Assembly: GCA_907163375.1 (NCBI GenBank)
Contig: CAJQUW010000529.1
Span: 1 to 64,000 of the forward strand
Source: Prostheceraeus crozeri
Taxonomy: Eukaryota; Platyhelminthes; Polycladida; Euryleptidae
Length of the DNA: 64,000 nt
Reading direction: 5' to 3'
In this document: one piece after another, positions 22,934 through 34,665 of the stretch
Position numbering within the stretch: the first letter of the stretch is position 1
Layout: each line of letters starts with the position of its first letter
The notes under the pieces: generated by a model
What the model saw: only the letters and a program-made list of their open reading frames with translations
Databases searched by the model: none
Told to the model about the DNA's origin: nothing
Position numbers and translations under genes: made by a program

Positions 22934-25900
22934 CAGTCGCTGATACAGAGGAGGAGGTTGCAGTCGCGGACTGTGGGGAGGAGGTTGCAGTCGCGGACTG
23001 TGGGGAGGAGGTTGCAGTCGCGGACCGTGAGGAGGAGGTTGCAGTCGAGGACTGTGGGGAGGAGGTTGCAGTCGCGGACTGTGGGGAGGAGGTTGCAGGT
23101 TGCAGTCGCGGACTGTGGGGAGGAGGTTGCAGTCGCAGACGGTGGGGAGGAGGTTGCAGTCGCGGATCGTGGGGAGGAGGTTGCAGTCGCGGACTGTGGG
23201 GAGGAGGTTGCAGTCGCGGACTGTGGGGAGGAGGTTGCAGTCGCGGACTGTGGGGAGGAGGTTGCAGTCGCGGACCGTGGGGAGGAGGTTGCAGTCGCAG
23301 GCTGCGTGGAGGAGGTTGCAGTCGCGGACTGTGGGGAGGAGGTTGCAGTCGCTGACAGTGGGGAGGAGGTTGCAGTCGCGGACCGTGGGGAGGAGGTTGC
23401 AGTCGCGGACTGTGAGGAGGAGGTTGCAGTCGCGGACCGTGGGGAGGAGGTTGCAGTCGCGGACCGTGGGGAGGAGGTTGCAGTCGCGGACTGTGGGGAG
23501 GAGGTTGCAGTCGCGGACCGTGGGGAGGAGGTTGCAGTCGCGGACTGTGGGGAGGAGGTTGCAGTCGCGGACCGTGGGAGGAGGTTGCAGTCGCGGACGG
23601 TGGGAGGAGGTTGCAGTCGCGGACTGTGGGGAGGAGGTTGCAGTCGCGGACTGTGGGGAGGAGGTTGCAGTCGCGGACTGTGGGGAGGAGGTTGCAGTCG
23701 CAGACTGTGGGAGGAGGTTGCAGTCGCGGACTGTGAGGAGGAGGTTGCAGTCGCGGACTGTGGGAGGAGGTTGCAGTCGCAGACTGTGGGGAGGAGGTTG
23801 CAGTCGCGGACTGTGGGGAGGAGGTTGCAGTCGCGGACTGTGGGGAGGAGTTGCAGTCGCGGACTGTGGGGAGGAGGTTGCAGTCGCGGACTGTGGGGAG
23901 GAGGTTGCAGTCGCGGACTGTGGGGAGGAGGTTGCAGTCGCGGACTGTGGGAGGAGGTTGCAGTCGCGGACTGTGGGGAGGAGGTTGCAGTCGCGGACTG
24001 TGGGGAGGAGGTTGCAGTCGCGGACTGTGGGGAGGAGGTTGCAGTCGCGGACCGGGGGGAGGAGGTTGCAGTCGCGGACTGGTGGGCGGAGGTTGCAGTC
24101 GCGGACTGTGGGGAGGAGGTTGCAGTCGCGGACTGTGGGGAGGAGGTTGCAGTCGCGGACTGTGGGGAGGAGGTTGCAGTCGCGGACTGTGGGGAGGAGG
24201 TTGCAGTCGCGGACTGTGGGGAGGAGGTTGCAGTCGCGGACCGTGGGGAGGAGGTTGCAGTCGCGGACCGTGGGGAGGAGGTTGCAGTCGCGGACCGCGG
24301 GGAGGAGGTTGCAGTCGCGGACTGTGGGGAGGAGGTTGCAGTCGCGGACTGTGGGGAGGAGGTTGCAGTCGCGGACTGTGGGGAGGAGGTTGCAGTCGCT
24401 GATACCGAGGAGGAGGTTGCAGTCGCAGGCTGTGGGGAGGAGGTTGCAGTCGCGGACTGTGGGGAGGAGGTTGCAGTCGCGGACTGTGGGGAGGAGGTTG
24501 CAGTCGCGGACTGTGGGGAGGAGGTTGCAGTCGCAGGCTGTGGGGAGGAGGTTGCAGTCGCGGACTGTGAGGAGGAGGTTGCAGTCGCGGACTGTGCGGA
24601 GGAGGTTGCAGTCGCGGACGGTGAGGAGGAGGTTGCAGTCGCGGACTGTGGGGAGGAGGTTGCAGTCGCGGAGAGTGGGGAGGAGGTTGCAGTCGCGGAC
24701 GGTGGGGAGGAGGTTGCAGTCGCGTAGAGTGGGGAGGAGGTTGCAGTCGCGGACTGTGGGGAGGAGGTTGCAGTCGCGGACTGTGGGGAGGGGGTTGCAG
24801 TCGCGTACCGTGGGGAGGAGGTTGCAGTCGCGGACTGTGCGGAGGAGGTTGCAGTCGCGGACTGTGGGGAGGAGGTTGCAGTCCCGGACTGTGGAGAGGA
24901 GATTGCAGTCGCGGACTGTGGGGAGGAGGCTGCAGTCGCGGACTGTGGGGAGGAGGTTGCAGTCGCGGACTGTGGGGAGGAGGTTGCAGTCGCGGACTGT
25001 GAGGAGGAGGTTGCAGTCGCGGACCGTGGGGAGGAGGTTGCAGTCGCGGACTGTGGGGAGGAGGTTGCAGTCGCGGACTGTGGGGAGGAGGTTGAAGTCG
25101 CGGAGAGTGTGGAGGAGGTTGCAGTCGCGGACTGTGTGGAGGAGGTTGCAGTCGCGGAGAGTGTGGAGGAGGTTGCAGTCGCGGACTGTGGGGAGGAGGT
25201 TGCAGTCGCGGACTGTGGGGAGGAGGTTGCAGTCGCGGACTGTGGGGAGGAGGTTGCAGTCGCGGAGTGTGGGGAGGAGGTTGCAGTCACGGAGTGTGGG
25301 GAGGAGGTTGCAGTCGCGGAGTGTGGGGAGGAGGTTGCAGTCGAGGACTGCGGGGAGGAGGTTGCAGTCACGGAGTGTGGGGAGGAGGTTGCAGTCGCGG
25401 ACTGTGGGGAGGAGGTTGCAGTCGCGGACTGTGGGGAGGAGGTTGCAGTCGCGGACTGTGGGGAGGAGGTTGCAGTCGCGGACTGTGCGGAGGAGGTTGC
25501 AGTCGCGGACTGTGGGGAGGAGGTTGCAGTCGCGGACTGTGGGGAGGAGGTTGCAGTCGCGGACTGTGGGGAGGAGGTTGCAGTCGCGGACTGTGGGGAG
25601 GAGGTTGCAGTCGCGGACTGTGGGGAGGAGGTTGCAGTCGTGGACTGTGGGGAGGAGGTTGCAGTCGCGGACTGTGGGGAGGAGGTTGCAGTCGCGGACT
25701 GTGGGGAGGAGGTTGCAGTCGCGGACTGTGCGGAGGAGGTTGCAGTCGCGGACTGTGGGGAGGAGGTTGCAGTCGCGGACTGTGGGGAGGAGGTTGCAGT
25801 CGCGGACTGTGGGGAGGAGGTTGCAGTCGCGGACTGTGGGGAGGAGGTTGCAGTCGCGGACTGTGGGGAGGAGGTTGCAGTCGTGGACTGTGGGGAGGAG

Positions 25901-28900
25901 GTTGCAGTCGCGGACTGTGGGGAGGAGGTTGCAGTCGCGGACTGTGGGGAGGAGGTTGCAGTCGCGGACTGTGGGGAGGAGGTTGCAGTCGCGGACTGTG
26001 GGGAGGAGGTTGCAGTCGTGGACTGTGGGGAGGAGGTGCAGCCGCGGACTGTGTGGAGGAGGTTGCAGTCGCGGACTGTGGGGAGGAGGTTGCAGTCGCG
26101 AACTGTGAGGAGGAGGTTGCAGTCGCGGACTGTGGGGAGGAGGTTGCAGTCGCGGACTGTGGGGAGGAGGTTGCAGTCGCGGACTGTGAGGAGGAGGTTG
26201 CAGTCGCGGACTGTGAGATGGAGGTTGAAGTCGCAGACTGTGGGGAGGAGGTTGCAGTCGCGGACTGTGGGGAGGAGGTTGCAGTCGAGGGCTGTAGGGA
26301 GGAGGTTGCAGTCGCGGACTGTGCGAGGAGGTTGCAGTCGCGGAGAGTGGGGAGGAGGTTGCAGTCGCGAACTGTGGGGAGGAGGTTGCAGTCGCGGACT
26401 GTGGGGAGGAGGTTGCAGTCGCGGACTGTGGGGAGGAGGTTGCAGTCGCGGACTGTGGGGAGGAGGTTGCAGTCGCGGACTGTGGGGAGGAGGTTGCAGT
26501 CGCAGGCTGTGGGGAGGAGGTTGCAGTCGCGGACTGTGGGGAGGAGGTTGCAGTCGCGGACTGTGGGGAGGAGGTTGCAGTCGCGGACTGTGGGGAGGAG
26601 GTTGCAGTCGCGGACTGTGGGGAGGAGGTTGCAGTCGCGGACTGTGGGGAGGAGGTTGCAGTCGCGGACTGTGGGGAGGAGGTTGCAGTCGCGGACTGCG
26701 GGAGGGAGGTTGCAGTCGCGGACCGTGGGGAGGAGGTTGCAGTCGCGGACTGTGGGGAGGAGGTTGCAGTCGCGGACTGTGGGGAGGAGGTTGCAGTCGC
26801 GGACTGTGGGGAGGAGGTTGCAGTCGCGGACGGTGGGGAGGAGGTTGCAGTCGCGGACTGTGGGGAGGAGGTTGCAGTCGCGGACTGTGGGGAGGAGGTT
26901 GCAGTCGCGGACTGTGAGGAGGAGGTTGCAGTCGCGGACTGTGGGGAGGAGGTTGCAGTCGCGGACTGTGGGGAGGAGGTTGCAGTCGCCGACCGTGGGG
27001 AGGAGGTTGCAGTCGCGGACTGTGGGGAGGAGGTTGCAGTCGCAGGCTGTGAGGAGGAGGTTGCAGTCGCGGACTGTGGGGAGGAGGTTGCAGTCGCGGA
27101 CTGTGGGGAGGAGGTTGCAGTCGCGGACTGTGGGGAGGAGGTTGCAGTCGCAGACTGTGTGGAGGAGGTTGCAGTCGCGGACTGTGGGGAGGAGGTTGCA
27201 GTCGCGGACTGTGGGGAGGAGGTTGCAGTCGCGGAGAGTGGGGAGGAGGTTGCAGTCGCGGACTGTGGGGAGGAGGTTGCAGTCGCGGACTGTGAGGAGG
27301 AGGTTGCAGTCGCGGACTGTGGGGAGGAGGTTGCAGTCGCGGACTGTGGGGAGGAGGTTGCAGTCGCGGACTGTGGGGAGGAGGTTGCAGTCGCGGACCG
27401 TGGGGAGGAGGTTGCAGTCGCTGACTGTGGGGAGGAGGTTGCAGTCGCGGACTGTAGGGAGGAGGTTGCAGTCGCGGACTGTGAGGAGGAGGTTGCAGTC
27501 GCGGACTGTGGGGAGGAGGTTGCAGTCGCGGACGGTGGGGAGGAGGTTGCAGTCGCGGACAGTGGGGAGGAGGTTGCAGTCGCGGACTGTGGGGAGGAGG
27601 TTGCAGTCGCAGGCTGTGGGGAGGAGGTTGCAGTCGCGGACTGTGGGGAGGAGGTTGCAGTCGCGGACTGAGGGGAGGAGGTTGCAGTCGCGGACTGTGA
27701 GGAGGAGGTTGCAGTCGCGGACTGTGAGGAGGAGGTTGCAGTCGCAGGCTGTGGGGAGGAGGTTGCAGTCGCGGACTGTGAGGAGGAGGTTGCAGTCGCG
27801 GACTGTGGGGAGGAGGTTGCAGTCGCGGACTGTGGGGAGGAGGTTGCAGTCGCGGACTGTGGGGAGGAGGTTGCAGTCGCGGACTGTGGGGAGGAGGTTG
27901 CAGTCGCGGACTGTGGGGAGGAGGTTGCAGTCGCGGACGGTGAGGAGGAGGTTGCAGTCGCGGAGAGTGGGGAGGAGGTTGCAGTCGGAGACTGTGGGGA
28001 GGAGGTTGCAGTCGCGGACTGTGGGGAGGAGGTTGCAGTCGCGGACCGTGGGGAGGAGGTTGCAGTCGCGGACTGTGGGGAGGAGGTTGCAGTCGCAGGC
28101 TGCGTGGAGGAGGTTGCAGTCGCGGACTGTGAGGAGGAGGTTGCAGTCGCGGAGAGTGGGGAGGAGGTTGCAGTCGCGGACTGTGGGGAGGAGGTTGCAG
28201 TCGCGGACTGTGGGGAGGAGGTTGCAGTCGCGGACTGTGGGGAGGAGGTTGCAGTCGCGGACAGTGGGGAGGAGGTTGCAGTCGCGGACTGTGGGGAGGA
28301 GGTTGCAGTCGCGGACAGTGGGGAGGAGGTTGCAGTCGCGGACAGTGGGGAGGAGGTTGCAGTCGCGGACTGTGAGGAGGAGGTTGCAGTCGCGGACTGT
28401 GGGGAGGAGGTTGCAGTCGCCGACTGTGGGGAGGAGGTTGCAGTCGCGGACAGTGGGGAGGAGGTTGCAGTCGCGGACTGTGGGGAGGAGGTTGCAGTCG
28501 CGGACTGTGGGGAGGAGGTTGCAGTCGCGGACTGTGGGGAGGAGGTTGCAGTCGCGGACTGTGGGGAGGAGGTTGCAGTCGCGGACTGTGGGGAGGAGGT
28601 TGCAGTCGCGGACTGTGGGGAGGAGGTTGCAGTCGCGGACTGTGGGGAGGAGGTTGCAGTCGCGGACTGTGGGGAGGAGGTTGCAGTCGCGGACGGTGGG
28701 GAGGAGGTTGCAGTCGCGGACTGTGGGGAGGAGGTTGCAGTCGCGGACTGTGGGGAGGAGGTTGCAGTCGCGGACTGTGGGGAGGAGGTTGCAGTCGCGG
28801 ACTGTGGGGAGGAGGTTGCAGCCGCGGACTGTGGGGAGGAGGTTGCAGTCGCGCAGACTGGGGAGGAGGTTGCAGTCGCGGACTGTGAGGAGGAGGTTGC

Positions 28901-31900
28901 AGTCGCAGGCTGTGGGGAGGAGGTTGCAGTCGCGGACTGTGGGGAGGAGGTTGCAGTCGCGGAGAGTGGGGAGGAGGTTGCAGTCGCGGACTGTGGGGAG
29001 GAGGTTGCAGTCGCGGACTGTGGGGAGGAGGTTGCAGTCGCGGACGGTGGGGAGGAGGTTGCAGTCGCGGACTGTGGGGAGGAGGTTGCAGTCGCGGACT
29101 GTGGGGAGGAGGTTGCAGTCGCGGACTGTGGGGAGGAGGTTGCAGTCGCGGACAGTGGGGAGGAGGTTGCAGTCGCGGACTGTGGGGAGGAGGTTGCAGT
29201 CGCGGACTGTGCGGAGGAGGTTGCAGTCGCGGACTGTGGGGAGGAGGTTGCAGTCGCGGACAGTGGGGAGGAGGTTGCAGTCGCAGGCTGTGGGGAGGAG
29301 GTTGCAGTCGCGGACTGTGGGGAGGAGGTTGCAGTCGCGGAGAGTGGGGAGGAGGTTGCAGTCGCGGACTGTGGGGAGGAGGTTGCAATCGCGGATTGTG
29401 GGGAGGAGGTTGCAGTCGCCGACTGTGGGGAGGAGGTTGCAGTCGCGCAGACTGGGGAGGAGGTTGCAGTCGCGGACTGTGAGGAGGAGGTTGCAGTCGC
29501 AGGCTGTGGGGAGGAGGTTGCAGTCGCGGACTGTGGGGAGGAGGTTGCAGTCGCGGAGAGTGGGGAGGAGGTTGCAGTCGCGGACTGTGGGGAGGAGGTT
29601 GCAGTCGCGGACTGTGGGGAGGAGGTTGCAGTCGCGGACGGTGAGGAGGAGGTTGCAGTCGCGGACTGTGGGGAGGAGGTTGCAGTCGCGGACTGTGGGG
29701 AGGAGGTTGCAGTCGCCGACTGTGGGGAGGAGGTTGCAGTCGCGGAGAGTGGGGAGGAGGTTGCAGTCGGAGACTGTGGGGAGGAGGTTGCAGTCGCGGA
29801 CTGTGGGGAGGAGGTTGCAGTCGCGGACCGTGGGGAGGAGGTTGCAGTCGCGGACTGTGGGGAGGAGGTTGCAGTCGCAGGCTGCGTGGAGGAGGTTGCA
29901 GTCGCGGAGAGTGGGGAGGAGGTTGCAGTCGCGGACTGTGGGGAGGAGGTTGCAGTCGCGGACTGTGGGGAGGAGGTTGCAGTCGCGGACTGTGGGGAGG
30001 AGGTTGCAGTCGCGGACGGTGAGGAGGAGGTTGCAGTCGCGGAGAGTGGGGAGGAGGTTGCAGTCGCGGACTGTGGGGAGGAGGTTGCAGTCGCGGACAG
30101 TGGGGAGGAGGTTGCAGTCGCCGACTGTGGGGAGGAGGTTGCAGTCGCGGACTGTGAGGAGGAGGTTGCAGTCGCGGACTGTGGGGAGGAGGTTGCAGTC
30201 GCGGACTGTGGGGAGGAGGTTGCAGTCGCGGACAGTGGGGAGGAGGTTGCAGTCGCGGACTGTGGGGAGGAGGTTGCAGTCGCGGACTGCGGGGAGGAGG
30301 TTGCAGTCGCGGACTGTGGGGAGGAGGTTGCAGTCGCTGGCTGAGTGGAGGAGGTTGCAGTCGCGGAGAGTGGGGAGGAGGTTGCAGTCGCGGACTGTGA
30401 GGAGGAGGTTGCAGTCGCGGACTGTGGGGAGGAGGTTGCAGTCGCGGACTGTGGGGAGGAGGTTGCAGTCGCGGACTGTGGGGAGGAGGTTGCAGTCGCG
30501 GACTGTGGGGAGGAGGTTGCAGTCGCGGACTGTGGGGAGGAGGTTGCAGTCGCGGACTGTGGGGAGGAGGTTGCAGTCGCGGACTGTGGGGAGGAGGTTG
30601 CAGTCGCGGACTGTGGGGAGGAGGTTGCAGTCGCGGACTGTGGGGAGGAGGTTGCAGTCGCGGACTGTGGGGAGGAGGTTGCAGTCGCGGACAGTGGGGA
30701 GGAGGTTGCAGTCTCGGACTGTGGGGAGGAGGTTGCAGTCGCCGACGGTGGGGAGGAGGTTGCAGTCGCGGACTGTGGGGAGGAGGTTGCAGTCGCGGAC
30801 TGTGGGGAGGAGGTTGCAGTCGCCGACTGTGAGGAGGAGGTTGCAGTCGCGGCCTGTGAGGAGGAGGTTGCAGTCGCGGACTGTGGGGAGGAGGTTGCAG
30901 TCGCGGACTGTGGGGAGGAGGTTGCAGTCGCGGACTGTGGGGAGGAGGTTGCAGTCGCGGACTGTGGGGAGGAGGTTGCAGTCGCGGACTGTGGGGAGGA
31001 GGTTGCAGTCGCGGACTGTGGGGAGGAGGTTGCAGTCGCGGACGGTGAGGAGGAGGTTGCAGTCGCGGACTGTGGGGAGGAGGTTGCAGTCGCGGACTGT
31101 GGGGAGGAGGTTGCAGTCGCGGACTGTGGAGAGGAGGTTGCAGTCGCGGACTGTGGGGAGGAGGTTGCAGTCGCGGACTGTGGGGAGGAGGTTGCAGTCG
31201 CGGACGGTGGGGAGGAGGTTGCAGTCGCGGACTGTGGGGAGGAGGTTTTGCAGTCGCGGACTGTGGGGAGGAGGTTGCAGTCGCGGACTGTGGGGAGGAG
31301 GTTGCAGTCGCGGACGGTGGGGAGGAGGTTGCAGTCGCGGACTGTGGGGAGGAGGTTGCAGTCGCGGAGAGTGCGGAGGAGGTTGCAGTCGCGGACTGTG
31401 GGGAGGAGGTTGCAGTCGCGGAGAGTGGGGAGGAGGTTGCAGTCGCGGACTGTGGGGAGGAGGTTGCAGTCGCGGACTGTGGGGAGGAGGTTGCAGTCGC
31501 GGACTGTGGGGAGGAGGTTGCAGTCGCGGACTGTGCGGAGGAGGTTGCAGTCGCGGACGGTGGGGAGGAGGTTGCAGTCGCGGACTGTGGGGAGGAGGTT
31601 GCAGTCGCGGACTGTGGGGAGGAGGTTGCAGTCGCGGACCGTGGGGAGGAGGTTGCAGTCTCGGAGAGTGGGGAGGAGGTTGCAGTCGCGGACGGTGGGG
31701 AGGAGGTTGCAGTCGCGGACTGTGGGGAGGAGGTTGCAGTCGCGGACTGTGGGGAGGAGGTTGCAGTCGCGGACTGTGGGGAGGAGGTTGCAGTCGCGGA
31801 CTGTGGGGAGGAGGTTGCAGTCGCGGACTGTGGGGAGGAGGTTGCAGTCGCGGACGGTGAGGAGGAGGTTGCAGTCGCGGACTGTGGGGAGGAGGTTGCA

Positions 31901-31966
31901 GTCGCAGACTGTGGGGAGGAGGTTGCAGTCGCGGACTGTGGGGAGGAGGTTGCAGTCGCGGACTGT
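22934..31966 (+). repeat. 27 bp GC-rich minisatellite, about 335 units
   Basis: One continuous tandem array of about 9.03 kb. Each 27 bp unit joins a purine block (GGGGAGGAGGTT) to the imperfect palindrome CAGTCGCGGACTG, which has 5 bp arms and a GCG centre. The consensus is about 67% G+C, with two CpGs per unit, in AT-rich flanks. Because 27 is a multiple of three and the consensus has no stop in any frame, all six frames run open for hundreds to more than 2000 codons. These give nonapeptide repeats such as RLQPPPHSP, TATSSPQSA and EEVAVADCG. One- and two-base indels inside units (for example near 23575, 23705 and 31247) switch frames freely, so coding constraint is not evident. Common variants are GACTGTGAGG, GAGAGTGGGG, GGCTGTGGGG and GACCGTGGGG. 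The first unit carries a TGATACAGAGG variant, and the last ends in GACTGT at 31966. Confidence 0.97.
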
Positions 31967-33771
31967 TGAAAATGGTCACATATTCTAAAAAAACACTATG
32001 TTCTTTTTTGCTTTTTACCCTAGCCATGGTACAGACGCACGGAGAGAAAGAGTACAAACGTCTATCAGTATTACACTGAACGAATACGATCTGTCCGTGG
32101 AAGACAAGACGGAACATGCGAATGAAGCGAGTGCTCACGGGTGACTTCACAACTTCTAAAAGAATGATAGTCCAGAGCTCATAAACATTTCCGATGGAAA
32201 AAATAGAAAATTTTCACATTCGGAGTCAGGTCCACAGACGATGTTCTTTTAAGTACACTTGAAATCAAACAATATGTCTATCAGCACTAAGGAACGCAAG
32301 CAACCAGTCATACGCGAAAAGCATTCACAAATACAGAGATTGTGACAGACATTTGAACGGAACTGAACAATAAACGACTTCAGAAAGTAGTCACTGATTA
32401 TGTTTAGGGATTGCAATTCGGCATTCATTGGGGTTTTGCTAATCTTGAAATAGCGACATTCGTTTAGTTGTCATTTTAGCCGTTATTCATGGATGTTTTG
32501 ATATTAATTTTGTAGTCAATGACTTCCTTGCCAATAGAAATTGAATAGACTATTGAATACATTTCGAAATTTTTCTTAATATTTATAATTCAGTATTGCA
32601 GTACATTACAGGTGTGTCAGTATATAACTACTTACATGTTTGATTACACAGTGTACAGTGTATATGCTCTCGACATGCATTCTAGTCATTGGTTCATGGA
32701 CTAGGAAAGTTAAGAAAATAGCAAGAATTTCAGAATTAGTTCGTCTAAACCTACAATTTGTACATTTTCCTACTTCGATTCTTTTCAGCAGCAAATCAAT
32801 TTGTTGTAAAGGCATGAAACTGTATATTCTACATTATAGAGATGAGATGATAACACATCAAGAACTGCGCGCTTAGAAATCGTAAAAACTCTTGCGTGAA
32901 CTTTTCTTCTTGCGACAGCTGTGCTGAGCTGAGCAAATTTGCTGATGGTGAATTCGGTCATGCCAAAAGTTTGCAGGGATATAATCAAAGAAACAAAAGC
33001 TTTGATGTCTCATGTGCGTATGTTGGAAGACTCTCAAGAGAGAAAAACTGTTTTGATAGCGGAATGTCTTTGAATTGTCATGGGTTTAGAGAAAACAAAG
33101 ATTCTGTCATGGAATTTGCAATATTATATTCGAGTGTACGGTATGATAGATAGTCATGACATGATTCAGAGACTTTTATCTATAAAAAGGACTCACATTG
33201 AAAATTATCGCTTTTTGCTAGTTGTACAAAATGCTTGCAAAAAAAGTGGCAAAATTCAGACGTTCAAAAAGCACACTTTCAAAAATGATTTATAAATTTG
33301 ACCTTCCAGTGGGCCCAATTCCAGCGATTCTTTGTCGAATCATGAAATGCGCTGAAGTCAAAAGTCACGAAAGCATAGGTTGTCTGATTTAGCTTTGCGA
33401 GGACCCCAACAAAATGTCTAGGGAGAATGCCCTCCGGAATGGTAAGGGCTATATGAGCAAAATTACTTGTTATTGCAAATCACAGTAAATTAGGTAGGCT
33501 AATAGAGTATTAGAATTATATAGTAGCGCAGATCATCTAGGAAATAGTACAAGAGGTGGAAGTACGCAGCTGCGAAAAGAAAGTACTGCGAAATATGTTT
33601 TGGAGTGTGATGCAATTTATATGTGGTTTGGACTACTTTCAGCCCCTTTCATGAATCTTTGCGCAGACATTTTGAGCGGAAATGAAATCCATGATGTTAG
33701 TAGTTCAACAACATCTTAGTTGCTTTTGATGATTAAATGTGTGATGAAAGAATTATTGATTTGAGCGTGCT
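31967..33771. other. Gene-free spacer right of the minisatellite
   Basis: AT-rich sequence. The 61 codons upstream of the array in the longest minus-strand frame (start 32150) are not recognisable and most likely extend the array's stop-free frame by chance. Frames at 32606-33295 overlap in opposite directions without domains. Confidence 0.5.
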
Positions 33772-33824
33772 TCACGCGTAACTAAGGATGTTTAGGATCA
33801 TGTGTAAACTAATTACACATGACC
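33772..33824 (+). mobile_element. Rearranged remnant of the TA-flanked MITE
   Basis: CACGCGTAA, AGGATGTTTAGGATCATGTG and TTACACATGACC all derive from the terminal repeats of the MITE at 20280-20732. Here the two complementary parts sit almost next to each other, forming a small palindrome, as if the interior had been lost. Confidence 0.55.
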
Positions 33825-33886
33825 GTCGCCTGCACGATTTTGACTTTTATTGGATACTTCATGAGCAATGACCAATGGTAAAACAT

Positions 33887-34658
33887 ATAGAGTAAGTATA
33901 TTAGGTAGAGCAGGAAGTCAGCATTTATTTAATCCCAACGTGTATACAGTTTCGATTTCATTAAATGAACTCGAGGTGAACACAGTTGGAATTGTTGCCA
34001 AATGTGAGATATGCAAATTTTTGCAGTTTTGAAGAAATGACCACGTGATTGTGTATTGCAATGCGAAAGGAATTGCGGTATTTTGCAGATCCTCCGTGTC
34101 ATGACAGCCTTGGAGAGGTAATAAATTCGACAGGCTGCTGTTACTTTCATGCTCAACCTCAAGAGTATTTTCTTAAGCGTGCTCATATCACAGGCAACCT
34201 ACCATTGGCAGAGCAAAATCACATAATCAAAGACAATTATCTCAATTAACTTCGAAAGATGGAAATGGGTCCCATCACTATTCAGATTCAAGAAATGAAA
34301 CATGAATTTAGTGAATCATGAAATCATGCCGGTGAAAATTGAATTAGAAACTTGAAATTTCAGCCAAGAAAGCACAATAAGATCTCGACTCTTCGTTGAA
34401 GACTTCTATCATAGTGCGGTTCATGAGTTTCAGCTTAATTTCCGTTTAGTTAAATCCTTTTGATATCCAACTTGTTTCATACCACTTATAAAGTGGCTTC
34501 ATGTCGATAGTATATAAATTTGCAAAAATTTAGCTTCTTAAACACTGCTGAAATAATTTTTTGGACCTCAGGAACGCAATCTCCGCAAATATAAAAATTT
34601 TCACTGTATACAGATACTTTTTGAGTCGACACTCTGCCTAGTATATAATCACTCTATG
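33887..34658 (-). mobile_element. hAT MITE family A, copy 2 (inverted relative to copy 1)
   Basis: This 772 bp copy runs from TATAGAGTAAG to CACTCTATG and contains the family's internal blocks in reverse, including CATGACAGCCTTGGAGAGG and AATTTTCACTGTATACAG. The flanking 8-mers (GTAAAACA and ATTTTGGT) do not match each other, unlike copies 1 and 4. It abuts copy 3 head to head, so the pair forms a large imperfect inverted repeat. Confidence 0.8.
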
Positions 34659-34665
34659 ATTTTGG

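Noticed and set aside
22934-31966. CRISPR-like array
   Set aside because: The units are contiguous with no unique spacers, and the surroundings are eukaryotic.
22933-32150. Very long open frames (up to about 2260 codons) on both strands, with Pro-rich, Arg-rich, Gly/Cys-rich or acidic nonapeptide repeats
   Set aside because: They follow from a 27 bp unit that lacks stops in every frame. Small indels move the repeat between frames, and no non-repetitive flanking domain is recognisable, so none is annotated as a gene.
31973-32150. Non-repetitive N-terminus (start at 32150) of the longest minus-strand frame as a secreted Pro-rich protein
   Set aside because: The 59-60 codons show no clear signal peptide or domain, and the frame continues into the array by chance.
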